35,566 nt of DNA from an uncultured Brevibacillus sp. (lineage in GTDB: Bacteria > Bacillota > Bacilli > Brevibacillales > Brevibacillaceae), in contig CAMIVR010000046.1 in the NCBI GenBank assembly GCA_946402065.1, positions 1 through 35,566 on the forward strand. Reading direction: 5' to 3'. The notes beneath the pieces are model-generated. The model saw nothing but the letters and a program-made list of their open reading frames with translations. It had not been told where the DNA came from and ran no database searches. The position numbers and the translations under genes were made by a program. Below are positions 1 through 9,132 of the stretch, in pieces. Position 1 is the first letter of the stretch. Each line of letters opens with the position of its first letter.

Positions 1-191
1 ACAGCATTCCGATTGTCGCCGAATTCAAGCAGTCGCAAACGGATGTCAACGATTTGCTGCAAATGGTGACGCACGTGATTACCAATACCGTTTCGGAGCG
101 GATCATCCTCGACACGGGAGGCAATCCGCTGACTGGTGAGACGGGGGGCGGACCGGAAAAAGCCCATGGCGACGGCTGCTGCTCGCATTAA
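1..191 (+). CDS. ricA: RicA (YmcA) C-terminal end, truncated by window edge
   Basis: This is an open frame from base 3 to the TAA at 189-191, with the 5' part outside the window. The visible 62 residues begin SIPIVAEFKQSQTD, continue through a helical DLLQMVTHVITNTVSE stretch, and end in a short tail with CCSH. A cysteine-containing C-terminal tail after a helical YlbF/YmcA domain is expected of RicA. In Bacillus, RicA works with RicF and RicT in a cytoplasmic Fe-S complex that assists RNase Y-dependent mRNA maturation and influences Spo0A phosphorylation. Position immediately upstream of cotE matches the B. subtilis order and is the main support. Only the C-terminal third is seen, so the call rests on tail and synteny. 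Confidence 0.75.
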   Translation, partial: SIPIVAEFKQSQTDVNDLLQMVTHVITNTVSERIILDTGGNPLTGETGGGPEKAHGDGCCSH

Positions 192-270
192 TCGATTCGA
201 GCCCTGAGCGGATTTTGCCCGCATTTTTAAAACTCGTGACTGGGTTCTTGCACCCTAGACGAATGACCTG

Positions 271-279
271 CATACAAAT
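271..279 (+). promoter_or_regulatory. Sporulation sigma (E/K)-like -10 upstream of cotE
   Basis: The sequence CATACAAAT lies 33 bases upstream of the cotE start and resembles the CATACA-type -10 of sigma-E and the CATA core of sigma-K. No convincing -35 is seen. B. subtilis cotE is transcribed by sporulation sigma factors, which makes this plausible but not proven. Confidence 0.4.
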
Positions 280-311
280 GTACAGAAACGTTGTATGGAG
301 GAGGTAACAAA

Positions 312-860
312 ATGTCGGGTATAGACAAAGATCTGCAATGCCGGGAACTCATCGCTAAGGCCGTATGTGGCAAAGGTCATACACACTCCGTCACAACTTT
401 TACGCTTATGCCTTCACACACCCCTTCGACGATCCTCGGGTGCTGGATTATAAACACAAATTTCCAAGCTGAGAAAGTCGGAGAAGCGGTAGAAATCTCT
501 GGTACGTTTGATGTCAACTTGTGGTTCTCGTTCGCGAACAACACACAAACGGAAGTCAATAAGGAAACGGTGAAGTTCTCCGTACTTGTTCCACTTACTT
601 TCTTTGACCGGAATTGCCGCGGAGACCTGGAAATCGTAGCACGTGCAGTGGAGCAGCCAAAATGCGTAAAAGCTGAGCTGACGAGCGATGGTCTTGTAGT
701 GGTTAAAGTGGAGAGCGAGTTTGCTGCTGAAATAATCGGTGAAACCAAAGTATGCGTCGTCGTTTGCTCGAGCTGCGATGAAAAAGACTACAGCATCCAC
801 GGTGACTATGAAGAGAGCAGCGACGAATTTGATGATTTCGAATTAGACGATTTAGATTAA
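312..860 (+). CDS. cotE: Outer spore coat morphogenetic protein CotE
   Basis: The product is 182 residues, close to the usual CotE length of about 180. CotE assembles as a ring around the forespore and recruits the outer coat proteins. Family signatures are visible: an N-terminal region with LGCWIINTNFQAEKVG, the VWYSYA-like segment NLWFSFANNTQTEVNKETVK, the GETKV segment, and a strongly acidic C-terminal tail (EESSDEFDDFELDDLD). The ATG at 312 is chosen over a TTG at 291 because GGAGGAGGT lies just before it and the family begins at this point. The gene is followed at once by its own terminator, so it is probably expressed alone during sporulation. Synteny with ricA upstream and mutS downstream supports the call. 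Confidence 0.95.
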   Translation: MSGIDKDLQCRELIAKAVCGKGHTHSVTTFTLMPSHTPSTILGCWIINTNFQAEKVGEAVEISGTFDVNLWFSFANNTQTEVNKETVKFSVLVPLTFFDRNCRGDLEIVARAVEQPKCVKAELTSDGLVVVKVESEFAAEIIGETKVCVVVCSSCDEKDYSIHGDYEESSDEFDDFELDDLD

Positions 861-889
861 AGAGGAGGCGAGCATCTCCTCTTTTTCCT
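861..889 (+). terminator. Rho-independent terminator after cotE
   Basis: AGAGGAG (861-867) pairs perfectly with CTCCTCT (876-882) around an 8-base loop and is followed by TTTTCCTTTTTT. It starts at the base after the cotE stop codon. Confidence 0.85.
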
Positions 890-989
890 TTTTTCATCGC
901 TTTTTTTGGTTAGCTCGGCGCAAAAATGTTCACCAACTCTGGGCACCCGAATAGGCTAACGAGTGAGGAGTGTTGGGGAGGGAGCGGTT

Positions 990-2294
990 ATGACCGGGCT
1001 GAATCGACGCCAGGCAGTCAAGCAAGCGGAAAATAGTGACCTGTGCTATGCCGTCTTGAGATTGCATGGCATACCTGTCTATGTGGAGCGCAGGCAAAGC
1101 GCGGAGCGACCCGTGCGCAAATACAGAGTTGCCGTGTTTCAACAATCTGTAATCGGGGTATTAAAAACAGATGAAAAAACCGTCTGGCTTGATCGCCAGA
1201 TCGCTACTGATGATGCAGTGGACGCAGTGGATGTGACGGATCTGCGGGAAGAAGCGGAAATAAAGCGAGTCAACGATTGCGCGATTCGCAGCGTATACGC
1301 CCTCGGGCTGGACTTTGGTGTAGTCGTGGTCGCGGCAATGTCGGAGTTTCGAGTAAAAGCGGTGGGTGTAGATGGCAGCGAATCGGCCATGCAGCCGTTT
1401 CAGGCCGCATTTGAGCAAGCGTACCAAGCATATGAGGCGGATCAGATTGTCGCGAGTATCAAGCAACAGGAAGTGCTGATCGGAGCCGATCCCGAGTTCG
1501 CCCTGCGCGATCAGGCGGGCAAGATGGAGATCGCTTCTCGCTTTGTCACGCGCAACGGAGTCATTGGCTACGATACGGCCAGATTGCGGGAAAATCTTAC
1601 TGCTGTCCTGCACCCGCTTGTGGAGCTGCGCCCGAAACCATCTGTGGAGCCAATCGATGTGTATGCCGACATGTACCGCACACTCAAGCGGGCCGCAGAG
1701 AAAATCTTTGCAACCGATCTGCAATGGATCGCCGGGGGCATGCCATTTACCGGTTACCCGATCGGTGGGCATATTCACTTCAGCGGTGTGCCGTTGACAT
1801 TCTCGCTCATTCGCAAGCTGGACGCGTACCTTTGTTTGCCGCTATGCATGCTGGAAGACGAAGGGTGCCGAAAGAGACGGCCGCGCTATGGGTTCCTTGG
1901 CGATTTTCGCCAGAAAGACCACGGCGGTTTTGAGTACCGGACGCTGCCCAGTTGGCTTGTGACGCCACAAATCACAAAAGCAGTGCTTATTTTGGCGAAG
2001 CTGGTTGTGACCTGCCAGCATCAATTTACACAAGACCCGCTGATATCCGTTGACGTACAAAAGGCGTACTACCAAGGGGATAAGCTGAGCTTGCAGCCCG
2101 TCGTCAATCGACTGTACCAGGAGTTGGCTGCATTGCCGATGTACCGTCAATACCGATTTTATCTGGATCCGTTTTTTTACGACTGCTTGCATGGCAATCA
2201 GTGGCCGGCAGATACGGATATTCGCTTAACCTGGAAACTGATTGACGCTATGAATACGACCCCTGACTACTTGCAGCTAGCCCACACTCTCTGA
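990..2294 (+). CDS. Putative amidoligase-fold protein (COOH-NH2 ligase type 2-like)
   Basis: The product is 434 residues of unknown specific function. The second half has motifs typical of the carboxylate-amine ligase / glutamine-synthetase-like fold: GADPEF (165-170), ELRPKP (212-217), GGHIHFSG (259-266) and GGFEYRTLPSW (312-322). The acidic and histidine residues are those expected to bind Mg-ATP. This fits the putative amidoligase family (COOH-NH2 ligase type 2), which forms amide bonds between a carboxylate and an amine; the substrate cannot be read from sequence. The N-terminal 160 residues look like a separate domain I do not recognise. The ATG at 990 follows GGGGAGGGAG at a good distance, so I prefer it to an in-frame GTG at 963. 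It lies between cotE and mutS, so a role in the spore envelope is possible but only inferred. Confidence 0.75.
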   Translation: MTGLNRRQAVKQAENSDLCYAVLRLHGIPVYVERRQSAERPVRKYRVAVFQQSVIGVLKTDEKTVWLDRQIATDDAVDAVDVTDLREEAEIKRVNDCAIRSVYALGLDFGVVVVAAMSEFRVKAVGVDGSESAMQPFQAAFEQAYQAYEADQIVASIKQQEVLIGADPEFALRDQAGKMEIASRFVTRNGVIGYDTARLRENLTAVLHPLVELRPKPSVEPIDVYADMYRTLKRAAEKIFATDLQWIAGGMPFTGYPIGGHIHFSGVPLTFSLIRKLDAYLCLPLCMLEDEGCRKRRPRYGFLGDFRQKDHGGFEYRTLPSWLVTPQITKAVLILAKLVVTCQHQFTQDPLISVDVQKAYYQGDKLSLQPVVNRLYQELAALPMYRQYRFYLDPFFYDCLHGNQWPADTDIRLTWKLIDAMNTTPDYLQLAHTL

Positions 2295-2307
2295 TTCCTT
2301 GAAGATG

Positions 2308-2316
2308 TGCTATAAT
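2308..2316 (+). promoter_or_regulatory. Extended -10 promoter for the mutS operon
   Basis: TGCTATAAT is a perfect extended -10 (TGnTATAAT), 40 bases upstream of the mutS start. No good -35 sits 17 bases upstream, as is usual for extended -10 promoters. Confidence 0.65.
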
Positions 2317-2356
2317 GGAGAGTGAGATTTTTTTGTTAAGGTAGGAGCGAACGGGT

Positions 2357-4930
2357 ATGACTCAATATACGCCAATGATCCAACAATATTTAACGATAAA
2401 GCGGGATTATTCTGATGCTTTTTTATTTTTTCGGCTTGGCGATTTTTACGAACTGTTTTTTGAGGATGCGATTAAAGCTTCCCGGGAATTGGAAATCACG
2501 CTGACCGGACGGGATGGCGGGGGCGACGAGCGGATCCCGATGTGCGGGGTCCCTCATCACTCTGTCGACTCCTACATCGCTTTGCTGCTGCAAAAAGGCT
2601 ACAAAGTGGCGATTTGCGAGCAGGTGGAAGATCCCAAGGAAGCAAAAGGGGTCGTTCGCCGCGAAGTGAGACAGGTGATCACTCCGGGTACGATGATGGA
2701 AAGCAAATGGTTGACGGATAAAGAAAACAACTATATCGTCGCCATTGTCGGAGAGAATCGCAGTAGTGCGGTAGCGGCCTGTGACCTCAGCACGGGTGAA
2801 ATGTATGTCACCTCATTTTCCGGTATCGGAGAGGCTGTTGTAGAAGAAGCCTTGCAATACCGTCCGCGAGAAATTGTCCTCTGTGGTGAATTCGGGAATC
2901 TGCCCGCAATCACTGCACCCAAAACTGTTCTGGCTCCGTCAGATATTGATGGGGAAGCCGTTTATCGTCAATTTGGCGCGGAAGCGGAGTCGTTGAACGA
3001 GGTGATGCAGCTTGCCATTAATTCCTTGCTTTTCTACATAGGTACAACACAAAAGCGCAGTCTTGCCCACCTCAGGTTGCTCAGGCGCTATGAAGCGAAG
3101 CAATTTTTGCAGATGGATCACTTTTCCAGACGTAATCTGGAGCTGACGGAGACGATTCGCGACAAAACCAAGCAAGGTTCACTGCTCTGGCTGCTGGACC
3201 GCACGCAGACAGCGATGGGTGGCCGCCTGCTGCGTCGCTGGATTGAGCGCCCGCTTTACAATAAACCGGAGATTGACTACCGGTTGGCAGTGGTTGAGCA
3301 GTTGAAGGCTGATTTTCTTTTGCGCGATGACTTGCGCAGACACCTTGATTCCGTCTATGATTTAGAGCGATTGGCTGGTCGAATAGCATACGGCAATGCC
3401 AACGCGCGGGATTTGGTCCAGCTCAGGAGCTCGCTTGCCGCCATTCCCGAGCTGAAACAAGCGCTGCAGATGAGTGGTTCGGCCATGCTCGCTCAAATCG
3501 CCAGTGAGATGGATGAATGTACGGACGTGAAGGCGCTTCTCGAACAGGCGCTGGTAGACGACCCGCCGCTATCCGTGCGGGAAGGCGGAATGATCCTGAG
3601 CGGATATGACGAGTACCTGGACAAGCTGCATCGCGCCAGTCGGGAAGGCAAACAGTGGATTGCCCAGCTGGAGCAGACAGAGCGCGAAATGACCGGGATT
3701 CGCTCGTTGAAGGTAGGCTTTACCAAGGTTTTTGGCTACTATCTGGAGGTGTCCCGGGCCAATTTGGCCGCGGTGCCTACGGACCGGTACGAACGAAAGC
3801 AGACGCTTGCCAACGCCGAGCGGTTTATCACGCCACAGCTCAAGGAAAAGGAAGCGCTCATTCTGGAAGCGGAAGAAAAAATGGTTGAGCTGGAGTATCA
3901 ACTGTTTACAGAGCTGCGCAATCAAGTCGCCACCTACATCCCGCGTTTGCAGGCGCTGGCCCAGCACGTCGCTGGCATTGATGTGCTGCAGTCGTTCGCA
4001 ACCGTCAGTGATGAGCGGGGCTTTATTCGACCGGAAATCACGACGACGGGCGAATGTATCATTCGCGAAGGCCGGCACGCTGTCGTGGAAGCTGTATTGG
4101 CTCATGACAAATACGTCTCCAATGATGTAGAGTTAGATGTGCAGAAGCGGCAGATTCTGCTCATCACGGGACCGAATATGGCCGGTAAGAGTACATATAT
4201 GCGGCAAATCGCGCTGATTTCCGTGATTGCCCAGATCGGCTGCTTTGTTCCGGCGGCGTATGCGAGGCTATCGCTAGTCGATCAGATCTTTACACGCATC
4301 GGCGCTGCCGATGATCTCGTTGGCGGCCACAGTACGTTTATGGTAGAAATGCTGGAAACCAGACATGCATTGCAAAAAGCAACAGCACAGAGCCTCATCC
4401 TGCTCGATGAAATCGGTCGTGGTACGTCCACGTACGATGGCATGGCATTGGCTCAGTCAGTCATTGAGTACATCCACGAACGAATCGGTGCAAAAACGCT
4501 GTTTTCCACGCATTATCACGAGCTTACGCATCTGGAAGAAATCCTGCCGCGCGTTGTCAATGTGAACGCCCGCTGCGAAGAGCGGGATGGAAAACTGTTG
4601 TTTTTACATAAAATTGAACCCGGGCGTGCTGACAAGAGTTACGGCATTCACGTTGCCGAGCTGGCAGAGATGCCTGCGCAAGTGATTGAACGGGCCCGTC
4701 AGATACTACACGACCTGGAGAACAAAAAAGCCGGAGCAGCGATTGAGCAATTAAGTCTCGATCAGCTCTGGGCGGTTTCTGCACAACCGGAACCGGCGAT
4801 AATGCCGGAACCACTCGATCCGCTCGCCAGCGAGTTGAAGCGGGAGCTGTCGGAGCTTGACCTCAATCGAATGACGCCGATGGATGCGATGCTGCAACTT
4901 TACGAATGGAAAACACGTCTGACACAATGA
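2357..4930 (+). CDS. mutS: DNA mismatch repair protein MutS
   Basis: The product is 857 residues, the normal length for MutS1. MutS recognises base mismatches and small loops in DNA and, in its ATP-bound state, recruits MutL. The mismatch-reading motif GDFYELF is at 28-34, with the wedge Phe30 and Glu32. The ATPase domain has Walker A GPNMAGKST (605-613), then the LLDEIGRGTSTYDG Walker B/signature and STHYHELT. The C-terminal tail ends in a helical region that fits the beta-clamp/tetramer end of the family. The start is an ATG after TAGGAG. It opens an apparent five-gene run (mutS, mutL, methyltransferase, miaA, hfq); only 13 bases separate it from mutL. Confidence 0.98.
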   Translation: MTQYTPMIQQYLTIKRDYSDAFLFFRLGDFYELFFEDAIKASRELEITLTGRDGGGDERIPMCGVPHHSVDSYIALLLQKGYKVAICEQVEDPKEAKGVVRREVRQVITPGTMMESKWLTDKENNYIVAIVGENRSSAVAACDLSTGEMYVTSFSGIGEAVVEEALQYRPREIVLCGEFGNLPAITAPKTVLAPSDIDGEAVYRQFGAEAESLNEVMQLAINSLLFYIGTTQKRSLAHLRLLRRYEAKQFLQMDHFSRRNLELTETIRDKTKQGSLLWLLDRTQTAMGGRLLRRWIERPLYNKPEIDYRLAVVEQLKADFLLRDDLRRHLDSVYDLERLAGRIAYGNANARDLVQLRSSLAAIPELKQALQMSGSAMLAQIASEMDECTDVKALLEQALVDDPPLSVREGGMILSGYDEYLDKLHRASREGKQWIAQLEQTEREMTGIRSLKVGFTKVFGYYLEVSRANLAAVPTDRYERKQTLANAERFITPQLKEKEALILEAEEKMVELEYQLFTELRNQVATYIPRLQALAQHVAGIDVLQSFATVSDERGFIRPEITTTGECIIREGRHAVVEAVLAHDKYVSNDVELDVQKRQILLITGPNMAGKSTYMRQIALISVIAQIGCFVPAAYARLSLVDQIFTRIGAADDLVGGHSTFMVEMLETRHALQKATAQSLILLDEIGRGTSTYDGMALAQSVIEYIHERIGAKTLFSTHYHELTHLEEILPRVVNVNARCEERDGKLLFLHKIEPGRADKSYGIHVAELAEMPAQVIERARQILHDLENKKAGAAIEQLSLDQLWAVSAQPEPAIMPEPLDPLASELKRELSELDLNRMTPMDAMLQLYEWKTRLTQ

Positions 4931-4943
4931 GAGGAGGGGAGAA

Positions 4944-6926
4944 ATGGGGCGGATCAAGGTTTTAGACGAACGATTGGCGAATATGATTGCTGCCGGAGAG
5001 GTAGTCGAACGCCCAGCCTCAGTCGTGAAAGAATTAGTTGAAAATGCAATTGATGCGCAAGCGACGAAAATTGAGATTCACGTCGAGGAAGGCGGACTGC
5101 AGACGATCCGGATCGTCGATAACGGACTCGGTATGGATCGCGATGACTGTACAGCTGCTTTTGAACGGCATGCGACGAGCAAGATCCGGACATCGCGGGA
5201 TCTCTTTCAAATAAAAAGCCTTGGCTTTCGCGGTGAGGCGCTGGCCAGTATTGCATCAGTCTCGCGTGTCGAGTTAGTCAGCAGCGAAAGCAGCAGTCAG
5301 GTCGGCACGCGCGTCCTCATCGAAGGCGGCCAGATACAGCAGATTGCAGATGTGGCAACAGTAAAAGGAACGACGATTACAGTTGCCGACCTCTTTTACA
5401 ATACACCTGCACGGCTCAAATACATGAAGTCGATCGCTACTGAAATTGGTCATATATCCGACTTTGTCAATCGCCTGATACTGACACATCCCGACATCGC
5501 CTTTACGCTTACCCACAACGGGAAAAACATCTTGCAGACGAGCGGAGATGGCAAGCTGCTCCATGTGATGGCAGCCATTTACGGTGTACAAGCTGCCAAG
5601 ATGCTGCTGCCCATCAGCGGTGAAACGCTTGATTTTCGCTGGTCAGGCTTTCTTTCCAAAACAGAACTGACTCGCGCCAACCGCTCTTACCTCACGACTC
5701 TTGTTAACGGCCGTTACATTCGCAGTTATTCTCTTGCCAACGCAATTCTGAGAGGCTACCATACACTGCTGCCCGTCGGACGCTACCCAATAACTGCCAT
5801 TCAAATCGAAATGGATCCGATTTTGGTAGACGTCAACGTACATCCGGCAAAGCTGGAAGCGCGGTTTAGCAAAGAAGATGAACTGGTGGCTGCTCTCGAG
5901 AAATCGGTTCAGTCGACTTTGCGTGCTGGATTGAAAATCGTTCAACCACTGCAAGCGGAGCGATTGCACAAGGCTACAGTGAAGACTGCGCAAGTAACAC
6001 AACCTCAGTTTGACCTCACAATGAACAAGCAACAAGCTGCATATCTGCCACCGGCAGATGCGATGCAGTCGATGAGCAGCACTCTCCCTGTTGCTATTCC
6101 TGCACCATCTGTTCATTCCCGCTCCTTCAGTGACGGCCAAGCGATACGGCCGGAGGAACGGATTGCTTCGGCAGACAGTCCGCGGCTGCGGGAATGGCTG
6201 GTAAAGGAAACCGTACCGGAGAATGTACACCACGTCCGACAAGCTGAAGTCTCCGCAAGTGGGCAAACAGCTACAGTGGAAAGGGACATAAAGCCTTCCG
6301 AGGACATCGTAGCTCCACCGCCTGAAGTCTCACCTGCTGTGCCCGAGCTTGCGCCGGTCGGGCAAGTCCACGGTACATATATTGTGGCGCAGAATGAGCA
6401 AGGCATGTATTTGATCGATCAGCATGCAGCCCAGGAACGGATATTTTACGAATTTTTCATGCGCAAGCTCGAGTCGGAGAGCGTTTCCAGTCAGCTCATG
6501 CTCTTTCCGCACACCGTTGAATGCACGGTGGCAGAAAGTGAAAAACTGCATAAGAAGCTGGATGTGCTCAGGTCGCTCGGTTTGGATATTGAATGGTTCG
6601 GCAACCGCACGTTTATCGTTCGGGCGCATCCGCAATGGTTCCCTGAGGGCAGCGAGGCTGATTTGATCGAAGAATTGATTCAATTCGTGCTGGAAGCAGG
6701 TGAACAGGAACAGGCGGATATTCGCAGGATGCGCGAAAAGGCGGCAATCCTCATGTCATGCAAGGCGTCGATTAAAGCGAACCGCTATTTGACGCAATTG
6801 GAGATGGAGGCCCTGTTGGCGCAATTGCGGGAGACGACAAGCCCGTTTACGTGTCCTCACGGAAGGCCGATCATCATTCACTTTACAACGTATGATCTGG
6901 AAAAAATGTTTAAGCGAGTGATGTAG
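4944..6926 (+). CDS. mutL: DNA mismatch repair endonuclease MutL
   Basis: The product is 660 residues. The N-terminal GHKL ATPase is clear: ENAIDAQATK, DNGLGMD, the ATSKI segment and GFRGEALASIASV. The middle is a proline-rich variable linker (about 340-470). The C-terminal dimerisation/endonuclease domain carries DQHAAQERIFYE starting at residue 492, which is the DQHA(X)2E(X)4E metal-binding motif of nicking MutL proteins, and CPHGRP from residue 637. It is therefore expected to be an intrinsic nickase, as in most bacteria without MutH. GAGGAGGGGAG precedes the ATG. It is co-transcribed with mutS and nearly abuts the downstream methyltransferase gene. Confidence 0.98.
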   Translation: MGRIKVLDERLANMIAAGEVVERPASVVKELVENAIDAQATKIEIHVEEGGLQTIRIVDNGLGMDRDDCTAAFERHATSKIRTSRDLFQIKSLGFRGEALASIASVSRVELVSSESSSQVGTRVLIEGGQIQQIADVATVKGTTITVADLFYNTPARLKYMKSIATEIGHISDFVNRLILTHPDIAFTLTHNGKNILQTSGDGKLLHVMAAIYGVQAAKMLLPISGETLDFRWSGFLSKTELTRANRSYLTTLVNGRYIRSYSLANAILRGYHTLLPVGRYPITAIQIEMDPILVDVNVHPAKLEARFSKEDELVAALEKSVQSTLRAGLKIVQPLQAERLHKATVKTAQVTQPQFDLTMNKQQAAYLPPADAMQSMSSTLPVAIPAPSVHSRSFSDGQAIRPEERIASADSPRLREWLVKETVPENVHHVRQAEVSASGQTATVERDIKPSEDIVAPPPEVSPAVPELAPVGQVHGTYIVAQNEQGMYLIDQHAAQERIFYEFFMRKLESESVSSQLMLFPHTVECTVAESEKLHKKLDVLRSLGLDIEWFGNRTFIVRAHPQWFPEGSEADLIEELIQFVLEAGEQEQADIRRMREKAAILMSCKASIKANRYLTQLEMEALLAQLRETTSPFTCPHGRPIIIHFTTYDLEKMFKRVM

Positions 6927-6928
6927 CA

Positions 6929-7714
6929 GTGATTATTACAACCGGTCTGGAGCCAAGCCAGGACACAGTGAAGCACGCCTGTGCGCTGGCGGAGCGTTTT
7001 GGCTTGCGGCTTGTGGACAGACGAGATGACTCCCTTGCGGCTTTGCGCAAAAAGTTCCAGACAGAGCAAATCCTCGTCGTCTCTGCCAAAGGAGCGCGAA
7101 TGGAAACTACAAGCAATCCTCCATTCTTTTTTCATCCGAACAACGCTGCCTTTCGTATAAAGCGATTGGAGCGCGGCGATACTGATACTATGCTGTCAGT
7201 CTGCCAAATTCATCCAGGCGATGCGGTTCTGGACGCAACCCTCGGTCTGGGGGCAGATGCGATCGTATTTGCCCATGCCGTCGGTCCGGCAGGACGGGTA
7301 GTCGGGATCGAATCGGAGGCAGTAATCGCCTGTTTGGTTGAAGACGGACTCCGTCACTGGGCGAAAGCTTCGGATTCGCTGCGACAAGCCATGCAGCGGG
7401 TTGAAGTGAAGGTCGGCCATCATCTCGAAGTGCTGCGAACTCAGCCGGATCGTTCGTTTGACGTCGTCTACTTTGATCCTATGTTCGAAGTGGCCGTCAA
7501 TAGCTCGACGGGGTTACAAGGAATTCGCCACTATGCCAATGCAGACGCCCTTGCGCAGGAAGCGGTAGACGAAGCTCTGCGCGTAGCACGGCGGCGCGTT
7601 GTGCTGAAAGAGGGGAAGGCAGGCAAGCTGTACGAGCGCTTTGGCTTTACGCCTTACCGCAAGCGCGAGCACCAGACGGTGTACAGCTACAGAGAGACGG
7701 ATGGAGGGGAGTGA
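6929..7714 (+). CDS. RsmJ-like SAM-dependent methyltransferase
   Basis: The product is 261 residues. It has a class I methyltransferase core with motif I DATLGLGADA (102-111) and the catalytic-type segment VVYFDPMFE (179-187). The FDPMF signature and the N-terminal PPFFFHP-N-A-F-R segment match the family of RsmJ, which in E. coli methylates G1516 of 16S rRNA at N2. An rRNA role is therefore likely, though the exact target is not proven in Firmicutes. The GTG start lies 2 bases after the mutL stop, with no clear ribosome binding site of its own, suggesting translational coupling. miaA begins 1 base after its stop. I know no such gene at this place in B. subtilis, where other genes separate mutL and miaA. 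Confidence 0.8.
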   Translation: MIITTGLEPSQDTVKHACALAERFGLRLVDRRDDSLAALRKKFQTEQILVVSAKGARMETTSNPPFFFHPNNAAFRIKRLERGDTDTMLSVCQIHPGDAVLDATLGLGADAIVFAHAVGPAGRVVGIESEAVIACLVEDGLRHWAKASDSLRQAMQRVEVKVGHHLEVLRTQPDRSFDVVYFDPMFEVAVNSSTGLQGIRHYANADALAQEAVDEALRVARRRVVLKEGKAGKLYERFGFTPYRKREHQTVYSYRETDGGE

Positions 7715-7715
7715 C

Positions 7716-8669
7716 ATGCTCGCAAAAGAAAAGCTCGTGGTCATCGTCGGACCAACTGCAGTGGGCAAAACGGAGCTAAGTCTGCGCTTGGCCAAGAGGT
7801 TCAACGGTGAAATCATCTCGGGCGATTCCATGCAAGTGTATCGAAAAATGGATATTGGGACGGCCAAGGCGACAAAAGAAGAATTGGCGATCGTGCCGCA
7901 CCACTTGATTAATATTATCGAGCCGGATGAAGAGTACTCAGTAGCCGTTTTTCAATCGATGGCTACGCGACTGATCACACAGATCAATCAAAACGGTCAC
8001 CTGCCGTTTCTCGTCGGCGGAACCGGATTATACATACAATCCGTGACACACTCTTTCCAATTTGCCGAAACAGCCCAGGATGCCGAACTGCGGGATCGAC
8101 TCTATCGTTTGGCTGAGCTTGAAGGTGTGGAAGCGCTACACCGACGGCTGGCCGAAATTGATCCGATCACTGCCGAACGTCTCCATCCGAATGACGTAAA
8201 ACGCATCGTCAGGGCCATCGAGGTCTATCAGGTGACAGGCTATAAAATGGCTGACTACCAGCAGCGCGCTGAACAATCGGCTTACGATCTGGTGATGATC
8301 GGCTTGACGATGGACAGGCAGCTCTTGTATGAGCGGATCAATCGCCGCGTCGAGCTGATGATCGAGGCGGGGCTTGTCGAAGAAGTGAGGCAATTGCTCG
8401 ATCAAGGGTACGCGCCTTCGCTCGTCGCCATGCAGGGACTCGGCTACAAAGAGCTGATCCCGTATTTGTACGGCGAAATCACGCTCGACAAAGCGATTCA
8501 TGACATTAAACAACGCACGCGTCATTTTGCCAAACGACAACTTTCGTGGTTTCGTCGAATTCCGGAAATTCAGTGGTTCGATATGTCCAATCCTATTGAA
8601 TATGATGAAGTCTTTGCAACAATTAGCGCCACCTTGGCAGGAAAGTTTTACGAAATGCCGAATATATAA
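7716..8669 (+). CDS. miaA: tRNA dimethylallyltransferase MiaA
   Basis: The product is 317 residues, the usual length. MiaA transfers a dimethylallyl group to N6 of A37 in tRNAs that read codons starting with U. The P-loop GPTAVGKT is at 12-19, followed by SGDSMQVYRKMDIGTAK, the DPITAERLHPND-K-R-I-V-R-A segment and the GLGYKE-type segment MQGLGYKEL; KQRTRHFAKRQLSWFRR is the conserved C-terminal tRNA-contacting stretch. The ATG follows ATGGAGGGGAG within the end of the methyltransferase gene, so expression is coupled to it. hfq follows after 30 bases, as in many bacteria where miaA and hfq are neighbours. Confidence 0.97.
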   Translation: MLAKEKLVVIVGPTAVGKTELSLRLAKRFNGEIISGDSMQVYRKMDIGTAKATKEELAIVPHHLINIIEPDEEYSVAVFQSMATRLITQINQNGHLPFLVGGTGLYIQSVTHSFQFAETAQDAELRDRLYRLAELEGVEALHRRLAEIDPITAERLHPNDVKRIVRAIEVYQVTGYKMADYQQRAEQSAYDLVMIGLTMDRQLLYERINRRVELMIEAGLVEEVRQLLDQGYAPSLVAMQGLGYKELIPYLYGEITLDKAIHDIKQRTRHFAKRQLSWFRRIPEIQWFDMSNPIEYDEVFATISATLAGKFYEMPNI

Positions 8670-8699
8670 ATTACAAGTCCTTTTAGGAGGTATTGTCCA

Positions 8700-8939
8700 A
8701 TGAAACAAACAATCAACATTCAAGATACGTTTTTAAACCAATTGCGGAAAGAAAATATCGCCGTAACGATCTATTTGGTAAATGGCTTTCAATTGCGCGG
8801 GCATATTAAAGCGTTTGATAATTTTACAATCGTCATTGACAGTGAAGGAAAGCAGCAGCTTGTCTATAAACATGCGATCTCGACGTTTACACCACAACGC
8901 CCTGTTTCGCTTATGGCACCTGAGAACAACCAAGCATAG
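8700..8939 (+). CDS. hfq: RNA chaperone Hfq
   Basis: The product is 79 residues, typical of a Firmicute Hfq. The Sm1 motif is [21 protein letters not shown] and the Sm2 motif is YKHAISTF, which contains the conserved YKHA uridine-binding residues. Hfq forms a ring hexamer that binds U-rich and A-rich RNA and mediates small RNA pairing; in Bacillus its effect is modest. TTTTAGGAGG lies upstream of the ATG with a relatively long 10-base spacing. It is the last gene of the mutSL run and is followed by a terminator. Confidence 0.97.
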   Translation: MKQTINIQDTFLNQLRKENIAVTIYLVNGFQLRGHIKAFDNFTIVIDSEGKQQLVYKHAISTFTPQRPVSLMAPENNQA

Positions 8940-8952
8940 ACGAGTTTCGGCG

Positions 8953-8993
8953 AGCCGGGATGTCGAGGAAAAGTCCGGCTTTTGTACTTTTTT
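8953..8993 (+). terminator. Terminator after hfq
   Basis: AGCCGG (8953-8958) pairs with CCGGCT (8975-8980) around a 16-base loop, followed by TTTGTACTTTTTT. Confidence 0.65.
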
Positions 8994-9132
8994 GGTTGAT
9001 CGGCATTCTAACGAAAACGTCTACATAAGTAGTCGACTAAGTGGTAGAGCTTGAAGAATGGACACTACCTCTCCTGTAAAATTGTTTAGACACTCCGTAA
9101 CGCTAGAACGAGCCATGTAGCACATAAGTTTG

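Noticed and set aside
414-800. Long minus-strand open frame opposite cotE
   Set aside because: It is a shadow of cotE; the translation has no family features and no ribosome binding site.
9030-9056. tRNA-like D arm (AGTGGTAGAGCTTGA)
   Set aside because: There is no matching acceptor, anticodon or T arm.
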